Notes: generated by a model from the letters alone, not told the origin. A DNA stretch of 64,000 nt from an uncultured Bacteroidota bacterium (GCA_947168315.1 CAMVLL010000001.1:1-64000); one strand, 5' to 3'; counted from the stretch's first letter, positions 38,067-48,587 are shown. Translations and numbers: made by a program.

Positions 38067-38834
38067 CTATTCGAACTTCGTTTCTCCTTCTACATATTGT
38101 TCGAGGAAGAGATGCTCACCATCAAAAACCGCAAACGAATAGCTCTTGATCCAATCCCCTAAGATCAGCATTCGGGATGCCTCCGTTAACATCAGGTCGA
38201 GCATGATATGACGATGTCCATAGATAAAATAGTTGATATTCGGATGGTTGCTCAGATAATCTTTTGAGAACCGAACCAACGGCTCTTTCTCCTCCCCTTG
38301 GAAAGGAGGCTCCATCTCGTTCTCTCGTTTCAGTCGACTATGCTTTGCCCACGCCAAACCGAAGTCGATTCCCCAACGCGGATGAATCATCGAGAACAAT
38401 TTGATAAGTGTCTTGTTATGAAAGATACTTCGGAGAATCTTAAACTGACGATCATCATCGCCAAGTCCATCTCCATGGGCTATAAAGAACTCCTTGCCGT
38501 CAATCTCACAAGTAAAGGAGGTGCGATGCAGGATGACTCCACACTCTTTTTGCAAATAATCTCCGCACCAGATATCATGATTGCCCGTGAAGAAATGTAC
38601 CTCCACGCCCAAGTCCGTAAGTTCGGATATTTTCCCCAGGAAACGAGTAAAACCTTTTGGCACAGTCAACTTATATTCGAACCAAAAGTCGAACATATCG
38701 CCGAGCAAGTAAACAGCTGATGCCGTATGCTTGATACTGTCCAGGAAGTTAACCAACCTGCGTTCCTGGTTCCGTGAATGTGCAATAGCACGTGAGCCTA
38801 AATGGGCGTCCGAGAGGAAATATACATTCTTCAT
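38067..38834 (-). CDS. lpxH: UDP-2,3-diacylglucosamine diphosphatase
   Basis: YFLSDAHLGS, LLGDMFDFWFEYK, FFTGNHDIW, GDGLGD, YGHRH motifs. Confidence 0.9.
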   Translation of the reverse strand: MKNVYFLSDAHLGSRAIAHSRNQERRLVNFLDSIKHTASAVYLLGDMFDFWFEYKLTVPKGFTRFLGKISELTDLGVEVHFFTGNHDIWCGDYLQKECGVILHRTSFTCEIDGKEFFIAHGDGLGDDDRQFKILRSIFHNKTLIKLFSMIHPRWGIDFGLAWAKHSRLKRENEMEPPFQGEEKEPLVRFSKDYLSNHPNINYFIYGHRHIMLDLMLTEASRMLILGDWIKSYSFAVFDGEHLFLEQYVEGETKFE

Positions 38835-38835
38835 A

Positions 38836-39156
38836 TTAAATAAAACCTAAATCAAGTTTGGCTTCCTCACTCATCATATCTTTATTCCACTCCGGTTCAA
38901 AAACCAGATTGATATCAGTCTGCTTGATACCTTCGATGGAGTCCACTTTCTGGCGAACATCCTCCACAATAAAGTCGGCGGCCGGACAGTTTGGAGCCGT
39001 CATCGTCATATCGATCTCTACCGAGAGGTCCTCGTTTACCTCAATGCGGTAGATCAATCCTAAATCATACACATTTACTGGGATTTCGGGATCGTAAACC
39101 GTCTTGAGCATCCGCACAATCTTTTCTTCCAAGTCCAAACGTATATTTTCGTCCAT
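38836..39156 (-). CDS. MIP18/DUF59 family metal-sulfur cluster assembly factor
   Basis: MLKTVYDPEIPVNVYDLGLIYRIEV; MTMTAPNCPAADFI. Confidence 0.93.
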   Translation of the reverse strand: MDENIRLDLEEKIVRMLKTVYDPEIPVNVYDLGLIYRIEVNEDLSVEIDMTMTAPNCPAADFIVEDVRQKVDSIEGIKQTDINLVFEPEWNKDMMSEEAKLDLGFI

Positions 39157-39194
39157 ACTCCTTTATTTAATGATGTTACAAATATAATCAAATT

Positions 39195-39881
39195 CTATAA
39201 TCTTCCTTCATCTGCGTAACTATAAAAATTTCCGTCCGTCACGATGACGTGGTCGATTAGTCGAAGGCTCATGACCTCGGCCGACCTACGCAACTGCTCC
39301 GTCAAACGGTCATCCTCCCTACTTGGCCGCAGATTTCCCGACGGATGATTATGACAAAGCACCATCGACACCGCTTTTTTGAGTAAAGCCTCACGAAGGA
39401 TGCAGCGCACATCGACCGCGGTAGCGACCAGTCCGCCTCGACTCATACGCACCTTGTCAATCACTTTTGCTGCCTGGTTCAGCAACAAGATCCAACATTC
39501 CTCCACCGACAAATCGCTCATCAAGGGATAAAAACAGTCGTACACATCTTTCGATGTCTTGATCGTTACTCGATCATGGATATCTTCCTTACGTCGCTTA
39601 CCCAACTCGACTGCCGCCAGAATAGTTATAGCTTTGGCCTGACCGATTCCTTTATATTGGCAAAGCTCATCAACAGAGCATTTGCCCAATTCCCTCAAAC
39701 TGTTATGTACATCACCCAAAAGGCGTCGCATCAACTCGACGGCAGACTCTTCGCCATTGCCCGAACCAATCAGGATTGCCAACAACTCAGCATTCGACAA
39801 GGCCGAAGCACCATTCATCATCATTTTTTCACGCGGGCGATCCTCCTCTGCCCATTCTCGAATAGTTAGTTTATCTATCAT
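39195..39881 (-). CDS. radC: DNA repair protein RadC (JAB domain)
   Basis: ALSNAELLAILIGSG; LCHNHPSGNLRPSREDDRLTEQL. Confidence 0.95.
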   Translation of the reverse strand: MIDKLTIREWAEEDRPREKMMMNGASALSNAELLAILIGSGNGEESAVELMRRLLGDVHNSLRELGKCSVDELCQYKGIGQAKAITILAAVELGKRRKEDIHDRVTIKTSKDVYDCFYPLMSDLSVEECWILLLNQAAKVIDKVRMSRGGLVATAVDVRCILREALLKKAVSMVLCHNHPSGNLRPSREDDRLTEQLRRSAEVMSLRLIDHVIVTDGNFYSYADEGRL

Positions 39882-39887
39882 AGTTAT

Positions 39888-40877
39888 TTATTTATAAAAG
39901 GTCTTTTCAAAGGCGGCGAACTCATCTTTTCCCTTCACGCACCGTCGCCACCAGGCTAAGATGAATCCACTTCCGTACCCGACAAGCTGGATGAACGAGG
40001 CAGCCACCGAGAGACATCCGATACGAATGCTCTTATTGCGAATGCTCGCATCTATAAAGATGAGAAGGATAAACAATAAAATTGGGAGTAAGCACCATAG
40101 GCACCAAAGCGAGCCGAGCAACAACACCAACAACCCCACCGTAAAAGCTGCCGGCAGGAGGTGTACCACCTTGAGCGACTCAGGATATTTCTTATATAAG
40201 TTGATGCGGGCTATCCCAGAGTTATGTACTTGCTTGAAGAATTTCCGGAAGTCCGTCCGCCGTTTATGCCAGACCCACGCTTCCGGGAACAGCCGACAAC
40301 AGTATCCATTTTTAAAGATGCGGATACTGAAGTCGATATCCTCACCAAAGCGCATCTTCGAGAAGCCACCTAACGCTTGATAAGCCTCAGCACGAACGCC
40401 CATGTTAAAGCTTCGCGGATAGAACTTATCCATTTTCTTCTTTCCTCCTCGTATTCCGCCAGTCGTAAAGAATGAAGTCATCGCATAGTTTATCGCCTTT
40501 TGTATATCCGAGAATGAGCTGTGGGCACGATCTGGACCGCCAAAAGCATCCGCTGGCTCACGGTTCAACTCCGCTTCGACCGCCTCGAGATAAGTGGGTG
40601 GAACAATGCAATCTGAATCAAGGATCAACAGATACTCACCCTCTGCTCTTTCAGCACCGTAATTGCGTGTCTGTCCAGGCCCGGAATTAGGTTTCACAAA
40701 ATATTTTATGGACAATAAATCATCATATTTCTCCACGATATCCTTGCAAGGAACGGCCGATCCATCCTCAATGACGAGCACCTCGAAGTCGCGGAACGTT
40801 TGGTGCGTCAAACTATCGAGCAGTTCGTCCACTTCTTCCGGACGGTTATATACTGGAATAATGAAAGAATACTTCAT
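39888..40877 (-). CDS. Glycosyltransferase family 2 protein
   Basis: YSFIIPVYNRPEEVDELLDSL; GPGQTRNYGAERAEGEYLLILDSDC; C-terminal TMs. Confidence 0.93.
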   Translation of the reverse strand: MKYSFIIPVYNRPEEVDELLDSLTHQTFRDFEVLVIEDGSAVPCKDIVEKYDDLLSIKYFVKPNSGPGQTRNYGAERAEGEYLLILDSDCIVPPTYLEAVEAELNREPADAFGGPDRAHSSFSDIQKAINYAMTSFFTTGGIRGGKKKMDKFYPRSFNMGVRAEAYQALGGFSKMRFGEDIDFSIRIFKNGYCCRLFPEAWVWHKRRTDFRKFFKQVHNSGIARINLYKKYPESLKVVHLLPAAFTVGLLVLLLGSLWCLWCLLPILLFILLIFIDASIRNKSIRIGCLSVAASFIQLVGYGSGFILAWWRRCVKGKDEFAAFEKTFYK

Positions 40878-40918
40878 AATTTAGTATTTAGTTTGCTTGG
40901 GGGCAAAGGAACAAAAAA

Positions 40919-40947
40919 AGGTGGAACTTGCAAAAAGTTCCACCTTA
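40919..40947 (-). terminator. Terminator downstream of efp
   Basis: AAGGTGGAACTT-gcaaa-AAGTTCCACCTT with T run on the minus strand. Confidence 0.85.
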
Positions 40948-40965
40948 ATCTTATTTAAAGAACTG

Positions 40966-41529
40966 TTATTTCACGCGGCCAACATATGAACCATCACGAG
41001 TATCAATTTCGATGGTTTCACCTTCGTTGATGAACAAAGGAACGCGAACTTCAGCACCGCACTCTACAGTAGCAGGTTTCAGTGTGTTTGTAGCAGTATC
41101 ACCCTTCAAGCCCGGTTCAGTATAAGTCACTTTCTGTTGTACTTTGATAGGCAGGTCAGCGAACAAGACAGTTTCAGTAGAAGCATCCGAAACCACATCA
41201 ACCACCATACCTTCGAGCAGGAAGTTCACACCATTGATAATTTTACCTGAGATAGGCACCTGGTCGTAAGTCTCCTGGTTCATGAAGATATAATCATCTC
41301 CATCCTTATAAAGGAACTGATAAGGGCGACGCTCTACGCGTACATCCTCCAACTTCTCACCGATATTGAAACGGCGTTCCAAAACATAGCCATCCACAAC
41401 ATCTTTCAGCTTCGTACGCATGAAGGTGTTACCTTTACCTGGTTTTACATGCAGGAAGTCGATGCAGAAATACAACTTTCCATCCATGCGGATCGCTGTT
41501 CCGATTTTAATGTCTTGAGCATTAATCAT
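40966..41529 (-). CDS. efp: Elongation factor P
   Basis: MINAQDIKIGTAIRMDGKLYFCIDFLHVKPGKGNTFMRTKLKD; start at 41529 rather than the extended ORF. Confidence 0.95.
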   Translation of the reverse strand: MINAQDIKIGTAIRMDGKLYFCIDFLHVKPGKGNTFMRTKLKDVVDGYVLERRFNIGEKLEDVRVERRPYQFLYKDGDDYIFMNQETYDQVPISGKIINGVNFLLEGMVVDVVSDASTETVLFADLPIKVQQKVTYTEPGLKGDTATNTLKPATVECGAEVRVPLFINEGETIEIDTRDGSYVGRVK

Positions 41530-41568
41530 ACTTATTCTAATTAAATTATTATTGATTCTATTTCGACA

Positions 41569-41600
41569 CAAAAGTAATGGATTCCAAGAAAAAACGCAAA
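41569..41600 (-). promoter_or_regulatory. Promoter of efp
   Basis: Minus strand TTTG (41597-41600), 20-nt spacer, TACTTTTG (41569-41576). Confidence 0.65.
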
Positions 41601-41627
41601 AAGAATTACGTAAATTTACAAGAAATC

Positions 41628-41658
41628 TTTGGTTATTAAAAAAAAGTCCGTAATTTTG
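41628..41658 (+). promoter_or_regulatory. Promoter of rpmH
   Basis: TTTG at 41628-41631, 19-nt spacer, TAATTTTG at 41651-41658. Confidence 0.75.
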
Positions 41659-41703
41659 CAGCCCGTTATGACGTGAAATATAAAACAATAAAAAGATAAA
41701 GCA

Positions 41704-41859
41704 ATGAAAAGAACATTCCAACCCTCTAACAGAAAGAGAAAGAACAAACACGGTTTCCGTGAGAGAATGGCTACAGCTAACGGTCGCCGCGTTTTGGCAA
41801 GCCGTCGTGCTAAAGGTCGTAAGAAATTAACTGTATCTGACGAAGTTCACGGAAAATAA
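41704..41859 (+). CDS. rpmH: 50S ribosomal protein L34
   Basis: Manual translation [51 protein letters not shown]; too short for the ORF track. Confidence 0.97.
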   Translation: MKRTFQPSNRKRKNKHGFRERMATANGRRVLASRRAKGRKKLTVSDEVHGK

Positions 41860-41880
41860 TCCGTTGACTTGAAAGAAATA

Positions 41881-41918
41881 AGATGGGAGAAGAACGAATC
41901 GTTCCTCTCCCATCTTAT
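41881..41918 (+). terminator. Terminator downstream of rpmH
   Basis: AGATGGGAGAaGAACG-aat-CGTTCcTCTCCCATCT then T-rich. Confidence 0.85.
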
Positions 41919-42051
41919 TTTATATCAGCAATAAACCATACCCGAATTGTCTTTTATTCCCCCTCGGTCAAAGTCTTTCGTTATTTGATTTATTTTTTAT
42001 TACTTTTTTCATTGAAATCTATTATATTTGTCGTAAACAAATAATAATACC

Positions 42052-43845
42052 ATGAAAAAGTTCCTATCTGTCTTATTCGTATGCTCCTTTTTTATTCTTA
42101 CGGGATTGTACGCTCAAGAAATTGATGTCCGTCATTTATCGGACTCACACACGATGATACGTGTATCTGCTGATAAGAAATTCATTCTTCTGCCTATTCA
42201 AGAGTCGGCTCCCGAAGCGCGCATCAAAGTATTAATAGACACCCGGCTGGAACATACTATTCAAGCTCGGCTCGCTGTCGAAAAAGTAGATTATTTTGTT
42301 CCTTTCAATCTTTCTCCTTATAAGGGGAAACAAGTACTTTTCGACTTGACACAACACGCTGGTAGAGAATCGAAACGTACGATTGCCGACAATGTGTGCT
42401 GGAAAGAGCTGAAGTACAGTGATTCTTTCGACACAACGAACCGTGAAAAGTTCCGTCCGGACTATCACTTCACTCCGGCCTACGGATGGATGAACGATCC
42501 AAACGGAATGGTGTACAAGGATGGAGAGTATCACCTCTTCTATCAATATAATCCTTATGGAAGTATGTGGGGAAACATGACGTGGGGACACGCTGTCACA
42601 ACCGACCTTACCCATTGGACACACCTTGAACCGGCTATTTTTGCCAACGAGCTAGGAGCAGTGTTCAGCGGAAGTGCGATCGTCGACAAGAATAATATCG
42701 CAGGATTTGGCAAAGATGCCATCATCGCCATGTACACCTCCGCAGGAACGAACCAGACTCAGAGTCTTGCCTACAGCAACGACAATGGAAGGACATTTAA
42801 GATCTATGAGAAGAATCCTGTAATTACCTCAGATATTCCTGATTTCCGCGACCCGAAACTGTTCTTTGACGAGCAGACAAACGAGTGGAAAGTGATTATC
42901 GCCTCCGGACAGGAAGTGCGTTTCTTTACGTCAAAGAATCTGAAGGATTGGACATACGAGAGCAGCTTTGGTTTAGGCTATGGTAATCATGATGGCGTAT
43001 GGGAATGTCCCGACTTAGTTAAGGTGAAAGTGCAAGGAAGCAACGAGACAAAAGATGTTTTATTGCTGAACATCAACCCGGGATTCCCCTTTGGAGGCTC
43101 TGCCACACAGTATTTTGTCGGTCGCTTCGACGGCCATCGCTTTATCTGCGACTCAAAGCCGGAGATCACCAAGTGGATGGACTACGGAAAGGATCATTAT
43201 GCTACAGTTACTTGGAGCAATGCTCCCGACAACCGTGTCATCGCCTTGGCTTGGATGAGCAATTGGCAGTACGCAAATAACGTCCCAACCCAACAGTTCC
43301 GCAGTGCCAACTCAGTTCCTCGTGATTTGAGCTTGTTCAAATATGAGGGAGAACACTATTTATGCAGTTCTCCGTCACCCGAGTTACTATCACTTCGTGA
43401 GAAATCATGGCTCAATAAGCGTGTCACCATCGCTAAACGCGAATATGCTTACACATTCAAGAAAGATATTCCGACCTACGAAATAGTTCTTTCGGCCGAT
43501 GCGCCAATATCCACTACTCAGGTTTGTCTTTCGAATGATTTGGGCGAGAAAGTACTCATGACATACGATGCAAGTAAAAAAACTTTCTCCATGAATCGCG
43601 ACAAGAGTGGTGATGTTAGTTTCAGTAAGGACTTCCCTATTGTTACGACTGCACCAGCTTACATAGATAATGGCTTCGAACTTCGCATTCTCGTTGACCG
43701 CTGCAGCATCGAAGCGTTCTTGAATAACGGTCGCACGGCCATGACCAACCTGGTGTTCCCGACGAAACCATACAATCGGTTGAGTGTCACCAGTGAAAGA
43801 GCCAACAAAGTAAACATTCAAGTATATCCACTAAATAACAAATAA
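42052..43845 (+). CDS. Glycoside hydrolase family 32 (fructan hydrolase/levanase-like)
   Basis: Signal peptide; FTPAYGWMNDPNGMVYKDGEYHLFYQYNP; DFRDPKLFF; GVWECPDLVKV. Confidence 0.95.
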   Translation: MKKFLSVLFVCSFFILTGLYAQEIDVRHLSDSHTMIRVSADKKFILLPIQESAPEARIKVLIDTRLEHTIQARLAVEKVDYFVPFNLSPYKGKQVLFDLTQHAGRESKRTIADNVCWKELKYSDSFDTTNREKFRPDYHFTPAYGWMNDPNGMVYKDGEYHLFYQYNPYGSMWGNMTWGHAVTTDLTHWTHLEPAIFANELGAVFSGSAIVDKNNIAGFGKDAIIAMYTSAGTNQTQSLAYSNDNGRTFKIYEKNPVITSDIPDFRDPKLFFDEQTNEWKVIIASGQEVRFFTSKNLKDWTYESSFGLGYGNHDGVWECPDLVKVKVQGSNETKDVLLLNINPGFPFGGSATQYFVGRFDGHRFICDSKPEITKWMDYGKDHYATVTWSNAPDNRVIALAWMSNWQYANNVPTQQFRSANSVPRDLSLFKYEGEHYLCSSPSPELLSLREKSWLNKRVTIAKREYAYTFKKDIPTYEIVLSADAPISTTQVCLSNDLGEKVLMTYDASKKTFSMNRDKSGDVSFSKDFPIVTTAPAYIDNGFELRILVDRCSIEAFLNNGRTAMTNLVFPTKPYNRLSVTSERANKVNIQVYPLNNK

Positions 43846-43848
43846 GGT

Positions 43849-45006
43849 ATGAAAGAAAACAAAATGCTCAAGCTGATCCCCGTAATGTTCTGCTTCTTTG
43901 CGATGGGCTTCGTGGATCTGGTAGGAATTGCCTCCAACTATGTGAAGGCTGATTTGAATCTCTCGGATTCTTCTGCAAACATATTCCCTTCTCTGGTATT
44001 CTTCTGGTTCCTGATCTTCTCTGTGCCGACAGGTATGCTCATGAACAAGATAGGAAGAAAGAATACTGTGCTTCTGAGTTTGCTGATTACGGTTCTCTCT
44101 TTATTGATACCGATCTTTGGTGAGAGCTATATGTTGATGCTCGTCTCTTTCTCTTTGCTGGGAATCGGCAATACCTTGATGCAAACAGCACTGAATCCGC
44201 TTGTATCGAATATTATCAATGGTGATAAGCTTGCCAGCACACTGACATTCGGCCAGTTCATCAAGGCAATCGCCTCTTTCATGGCTCCATTGATCGCCGC
44301 TTGGGGCGCACAAGCCTCCATTCCTGCTTTCGGACTGAGTTGGAGAGTGCTCTTCCCTATCTATATGGTTGTAGGAATCATCGCATCCATCGGCTTGGCG
44401 CTTACGTCTATCAAAGAAGAGGAGATTACAGGAAAGGCTTCCACATTTGTTGAATGCTTCAAACTGTTGGGCAAACCAATCATTTTGTTCTCGTTCTTAA
44501 GTATCATGTGCCATGTAGGTATCGACGTAGGTACGAATACCACAGCCCCGAAACTGCTCATCGAACGAGTAGGCATGTCTTTGAACGATGCTGCTTTTGC
44601 CACAACACTTTATTTTATCTTCCGTACAATCGGATGTTTCACTGGATCGTATGCTTTGGCAAAGCTCAATCATAAGAAATTCTTCCTGTTCAGTGTCGTA
44701 CTGATGGCACTCGCAATGATTGGAATGTTCGTCGGAACTAGCAAGGCTGTCCTTTACACCGCCATCGCCTTGGTTGGTTTAGGCAACTCGAATATTTTCT
44801 CAATCGTATTCTCACAGGCATTGCTCTCATTGCCAGAAAAGAAGAACGAAGTATCAGGCCTTATGATTATGGGACTCTTCGGTGGTACCATCTTCCCATT
44901 GTTGATGGGATTTGCAAGCGATGCTATCGGACAAGTAGGTGCTGTCTTCGTGATGGCACTCGGCGTGATTTACCTATTCTATTATATGACAAAAATTGAT
45001 AAATAA
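43849..45006 (+). CDS. MFS sugar transporter (probably fructose)
   Basis: ~12 TM; FPSLVFFWFLIFSVPTGMLMNKIGRKNTV; between GH32 and PfkB-kinase genes. Confidence 0.88.
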   Translation: MKENKMLKLIPVMFCFFAMGFVDLVGIASNYVKADLNLSDSSANIFPSLVFFWFLIFSVPTGMLMNKIGRKNTVLLSLLITVLSLLIPIFGESYMLMLVSFSLLGIGNTLMQTALNPLVSNIINGDKLASTLTFGQFIKAIASFMAPLIAAWGAQASIPAFGLSWRVLFPIYMVVGIIASIGLALTSIKEEEITGKASTFVECFKLLGKPIILFSFLSIMCHVGIDVGTNTTAPKLLIERVGMSLNDAAFATTLYFIFRTIGCFTGSYALAKLNHKKFFLFSVVLMALAMIGMFVGTSKAVLYTAIALVGLGNSNIFSIVFSQALLSLPEKKNEVSGLMIMGLFGGTIFPLLMGFASDAIGQVGAVFVMALGVIYLFYYMTKIDK

Positions 45007-45008
45007 AT

Positions 45009-45893
45009 ATGAAAGATTATTTGGTTATTGGATTAGGCGAAGCTTTATGGGATATGCTTCCCGAAGGTAAGAAGTTAGGTGGTGCTCCTGCCAACTTTGC
45101 ATACCATGCTTCACAGTTTGGATTAAAGGGTGTGGCTGTCAGTGCCATCGGTCAAGATGCATTAGGCGATGAGATCATTGAAGCCCTTGATGCTAAAGGA
45201 TTGAAATATTACATCGAGCGACTCAGCTATCCTACAGGGACCGTACAGGTAACATTGGACGAAAAAGGTATTCCCCAATACGAGATCAAGACAGATGTGG
45301 CTTGGGATAATATCCCATATACAGCAGAACTGGATGCGATGGCAAAACAATGCCGTGCCGTGTGCTTCGGTTCATTAGCTCAACGGCATGCTGTCTCGAG
45401 AGAAACAATCAATCGCTTTTTGGATAATATGCCGGAAGATGAAGGACAACTGAAAATCTTCGACATCAACCTCCGCCAACAATTCTACAACAAGGAAGTG
45501 CTTGAGAACTCATTCCGTAAGTGCAATGTTCTGAAGATTAATGACGAGGAACTACTTGTCGTTTCCAAGATGTTTGATATCGAGTCAACAGATTTCGAGG
45601 TTATCTGTCGCGAGCTGTTGGCTGAGTATCAATTAAAGATGTTGATTCTGACATGTGGTGTTGACGGCAGCTATATCTTCACCGAGCATATCACATCTTT
45701 CCAACCAACTCCAAAGGTTGAAGTAGCTGATACTGTTGGTGCCGGTGACTCATTCACTGGATCTTTCTGTGCCGCTATCCTGAAAGGACTGCCAATCACT
45801 CAGGCTCATGAACTCGCAGTCAAGGTTTCTGCCTTTGTATGCACACAACAAGGCGCCATGCCTGTTTTGCCTGAAGAACTGACGAAGGCATAA
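45009..45893 (+). CDS. PfkB family carbohydrate kinase (fructokinase)
   Basis: GLGEALWDMLPEGKKLGGAPANFAYHASQFG; VEVADTVGAGDSFTGSFCAAIL. Confidence 0.93.
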   Translation: MKDYLVIGLGEALWDMLPEGKKLGGAPANFAYHASQFGLKGVAVSAIGQDALGDEIIEALDAKGLKYYIERLSYPTGTVQVTLDEKGIPQYEIKTDVAWDNIPYTAELDAMAKQCRAVCFGSLAQRHAVSRETINRFLDNMPEDEGQLKIFDINLRQQFYNKEVLENSFRKCNVLKINDEELLVVSKMFDIESTDFEVICRELLAEYQLKMLILTCGVDGSYIFTEHITSFQPTPKVEVADTVGAGDSFTGSFCAAILKGLPITQAHELAVKVSAFVCTQQGAMPVLPEELTKA

Positions 45894-45913
45894 TTGAAAA
45901 CAATCACATAAAT

Positions 45914-45950
45914 AAGATAAAGGTTCGCAAAATTTGCGAACCTTTATCTT
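45914..45950. terminator. Perfect 37-bp palindromic bidirectional terminator
   Basis: AAGATAAAGGTTCGCAAA-a-TTTGCGAACCTTTATCTT, 18-bp perfect arms between convergent genes. Confidence 0.85.
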
Positions 45951-45953
45951 GTA

Positions 45954-48587
45954 TTACATCCTCACCTCTACTTTTACTTCATCGCTCTGTGGGAGCTGAT
46001 AGACATATCGCCCATACTTATCTATCGATGGTTGAAGACGAGTGCCATTCGCACGAAGCGTTGGAGCTCCTTCTCCCTTGAGACGCTCAAAGGTTAACTC
46101 AACAGATTTACCTTCCGTACGTATTGTTGTTTGAATGGTCCGAAGGTTCTTTGAGATAAATACAGGAACAGATTCTGACCAATGACCCCGATTGATGGAA
46201 AGTCCGACACGTTGTTTTTCAGAAATCAGATACAGCACCCGCTCTACTCCATCTTCGGGCACAAAACGGAAACCATCCGACGACTCCTGAAGATTTCCTC
46301 CATATAAAGTCCAACCAAATAGCGGATCTTGTGCCAAGATGGTGGATGCCGTGCGTGTAATTGCACACATTCCCAAGTCACCCTCACCACAATAACGCCA
46401 CGGTCCACGTGATTCTTGAGTACCAATCCATGCAGAACCATATTTCATCGGAGTAAACGCTTGTCCCATCGCTCCGTCTTTCTCCGCTCCCGGATACCAG
46501 TATCCATAGTTAGATGACGCATCACCCGCATTCACCAATCCAAACGGGTCCAAATAGCTGGAATATCCTAGGCGAATCCAATTATAAGGTTCATCAGCAT
46601 AACGCAATCCATAATCTAATACGGACCAACCTCCCATTCTGGCCATATAACTCATCAAGCTCCAATCGGAAGAACCGAAGAAATCGCTTCCCAGCATGAA
46701 CCATTGGTTCTCCAACGTTCCTCGACATGCTAAATTAGCATAGTGCTGGCGTTCCATAAAGTCGCGCGTCGACTTCGGATCAATGCCGTTTCGCATTCCA
46801 TAACGAGCCAAGGCGTATGTTGATTCGAAGGCGGTGCGGTCGGCAGCATATTCCGAACGATAAGGATAACGGTCTTCATACACAAAGTAATGGAATTTTC
46901 TCTCCCACTCTGTCCGAAGGACGGCTGCCTCATCAGTTCGACCTACCTTCTCCAACTCATCAATAATCTCTGGTATCAGTAATTCATTGTAGTCGCCCCA
47001 CTTAAATGGCTCATAGTATTCACCAAGCAACTCCTTTGGATATTTAAAGAATACGCGCGCAGTCTGATATGCTCGTTCCAAAAGTTCAGCAGCCGATGCA
47101 TAATGTGTCATCTCCGGATAGTCACGGGCAATCTTATACATCTCCCACCACAGCATGACTACATGCGGATAGTCGTATGTTCTCCACGTACGAGTGGTTT
47201 CCGTTTTATATTCTGTCTGTGTCAGACGTAAGTCCTGATGACGATTGATATACCAGTTTGGAGTACCATACACCCCGTATTCGAGAGGTTTCTCCTGATC
47301 TGTCCGCTGCAAGCCACCCCATACGAAATGTTTCAAATGATATTCCAAGGATTCAATCTCTTTTGCATCGGGCCAGACAGCATTTTTTGATGCGATAAAC
47401 GGAGCCTTTCCCAGAATCGGATCATCACTGGCCAAGAAATAGGTCAACCGTTCATCGAAGTAATCCGGATTATCCGGACCTCGAAGCTGTCCCGTAACCA
47501 TATCATACACACCATACAAGCCATCATACCAGCGGCCTGTATCACGGAACTGCTGATGCTGTGTAAGGAAAGCGCTTCGTTTCGACATCAACTCCTTTGG
47601 AGTAAGCGAACAGAAGAACTCTAAGTAAGTTTTCCGGCCACCATCAAACCAAATCGTCAACTTGTTCTCACCTAACTTTGTAAATTCCACCTCATAGAGA
47701 ATTGTATCTCCTTTCTTTGATTTCAAACGCAACGATGTAGCCGTTGGGAATTCTGATAAGACAGAATCGATGGAGCATTTAGAACGTAAAGCAAACACAG
47801 CCTTTTGCCCACGTGGCACAGTCATTCCCGGTACAATCTTCGTATCGATGGAGCCACTCTCGTAAATCAGTTGCCTCATCTCCGGATAAGATTTTGCAGC
47901 GATATAAGAAAATCCGTATTCTCTTTTCTCACCCGGCCCCAAAACGTCACCTGTGTGTGTTTGTCGCCAAGTACCACGAGTCTCCTGCCGTCCACTTTTC
48001 GCCGAACGTATATAAGCGAGATATTGTCGTCGATTATTCGCATAGTATTCCAAAGGAGTCCCCACATCTGGAAGCAACATGATGTAAGGTGCTTCTCCAT
48101 TGAAACGTGTAAAATAGAAGAATGAAGCATCCCCACTCACAAACGCATGTTTGATAAATGACCGCTCGAAGATTTCCTTCGGTTCTTCTCCTGAATTTCC
48201 TTTCCAAGGTATCGTTACAGCCAGATCTCCAATCTCTACAGGAAAGGAAGAACGATTTTCCAATACGATTCCCCAATGGAGCGTTTCCCTCTCTTGACGA
48301 AATGTCTGTGTGACGACCATGGCATCACCCATTCCCCGGTCTGTATAGGTGAGTACGTCATTTGAGACATTCATCAGTCGGTTTCCACGAGGCAATGTTT
48401 GCCATAGTCCTTCTTTTACTTTATACGTAACCACCACATCGCCCAAACGACCTTCTCCTAACAAGTTGGCACTGTATACATCTTGTGTAGAAACTAAGTC
48501 CGTTATACCCAGCGAATCGTATTTTATATCCCATGAGCCCAAAGAAGGGAGCAACAAAGTCAACAGATTAAACAACAGGATTTTCAT
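45954..48587 (-). CDS. DUF5695-like large exported protein, probable glycan-active enzyme
   Basis: Start at MKILLFNLLTLLLPSLGSWDIKYDSLGITDL; all-alpha toroid-like C-terminal half and beta-rich N-terminus by eye; family assignment from memory. Confidence 0.6.
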   Translation of the reverse strand: MKILLFNLLTLLLPSLGSWDIKYDSLGITDLVSTQDVYSANLLGEGRLGDVVVTYKVKEGLWQTLPRGNRLMNVSNDVLTYTDRGMGDAMVVTQTFRQERETLHWGIVLENRSSFPVEIGDLAVTIPWKGNSGEEPKEIFERSFIKHAFVSGDASFFYFTRFNGEAPYIMLLPDVGTPLEYYANNRRQYLAYIRSAKSGRQETRGTWRQTHTGDVLGPGEKREYGFSYIAAKSYPEMRQLIYESGSIDTKIVPGMTVPRGQKAVFALRSKCSIDSVLSEFPTATSLRLKSKKGDTILYEVEFTKLGENKLTIWFDGGRKTYLEFFCSLTPKELMSKRSAFLTQHQQFRDTGRWYDGLYGVYDMVTGQLRGPDNPDYFDERLTYFLASDDPILGKAPFIASKNAVWPDAKEIESLEYHLKHFVWGGLQRTDQEKPLEYGVYGTPNWYINRHQDLRLTQTEYKTETTRTWRTYDYPHVVMLWWEMYKIARDYPEMTHYASAAELLERAYQTARVFFKYPKELLGEYYEPFKWGDYNELLIPEIIDELEKVGRTDEAAVLRTEWERKFHYFVYEDRYPYRSEYAADRTAFESTYALARYGMRNGIDPKSTRDFMERQHYANLACRGTLENQWFMLGSDFFGSSDWSLMSYMARMGGWSVLDYGLRYADEPYNWIRLGYSSYLDPFGLVNAGDASSNYGYWYPGAEKDGAMGQAFTPMKYGSAWIGTQESRGPWRYCGEGDLGMCAITRTASTILAQDPLFGWTLYGGNLQESSDGFRFVPEDGVERVLYLISEKQRVGLSINRGHWSESVPVFISKNLRTIQTTIRTEGKSVELTFERLKGEGAPTLRANGTRLQPSIDKYGRYVYQLPQSDEVKVEVRM

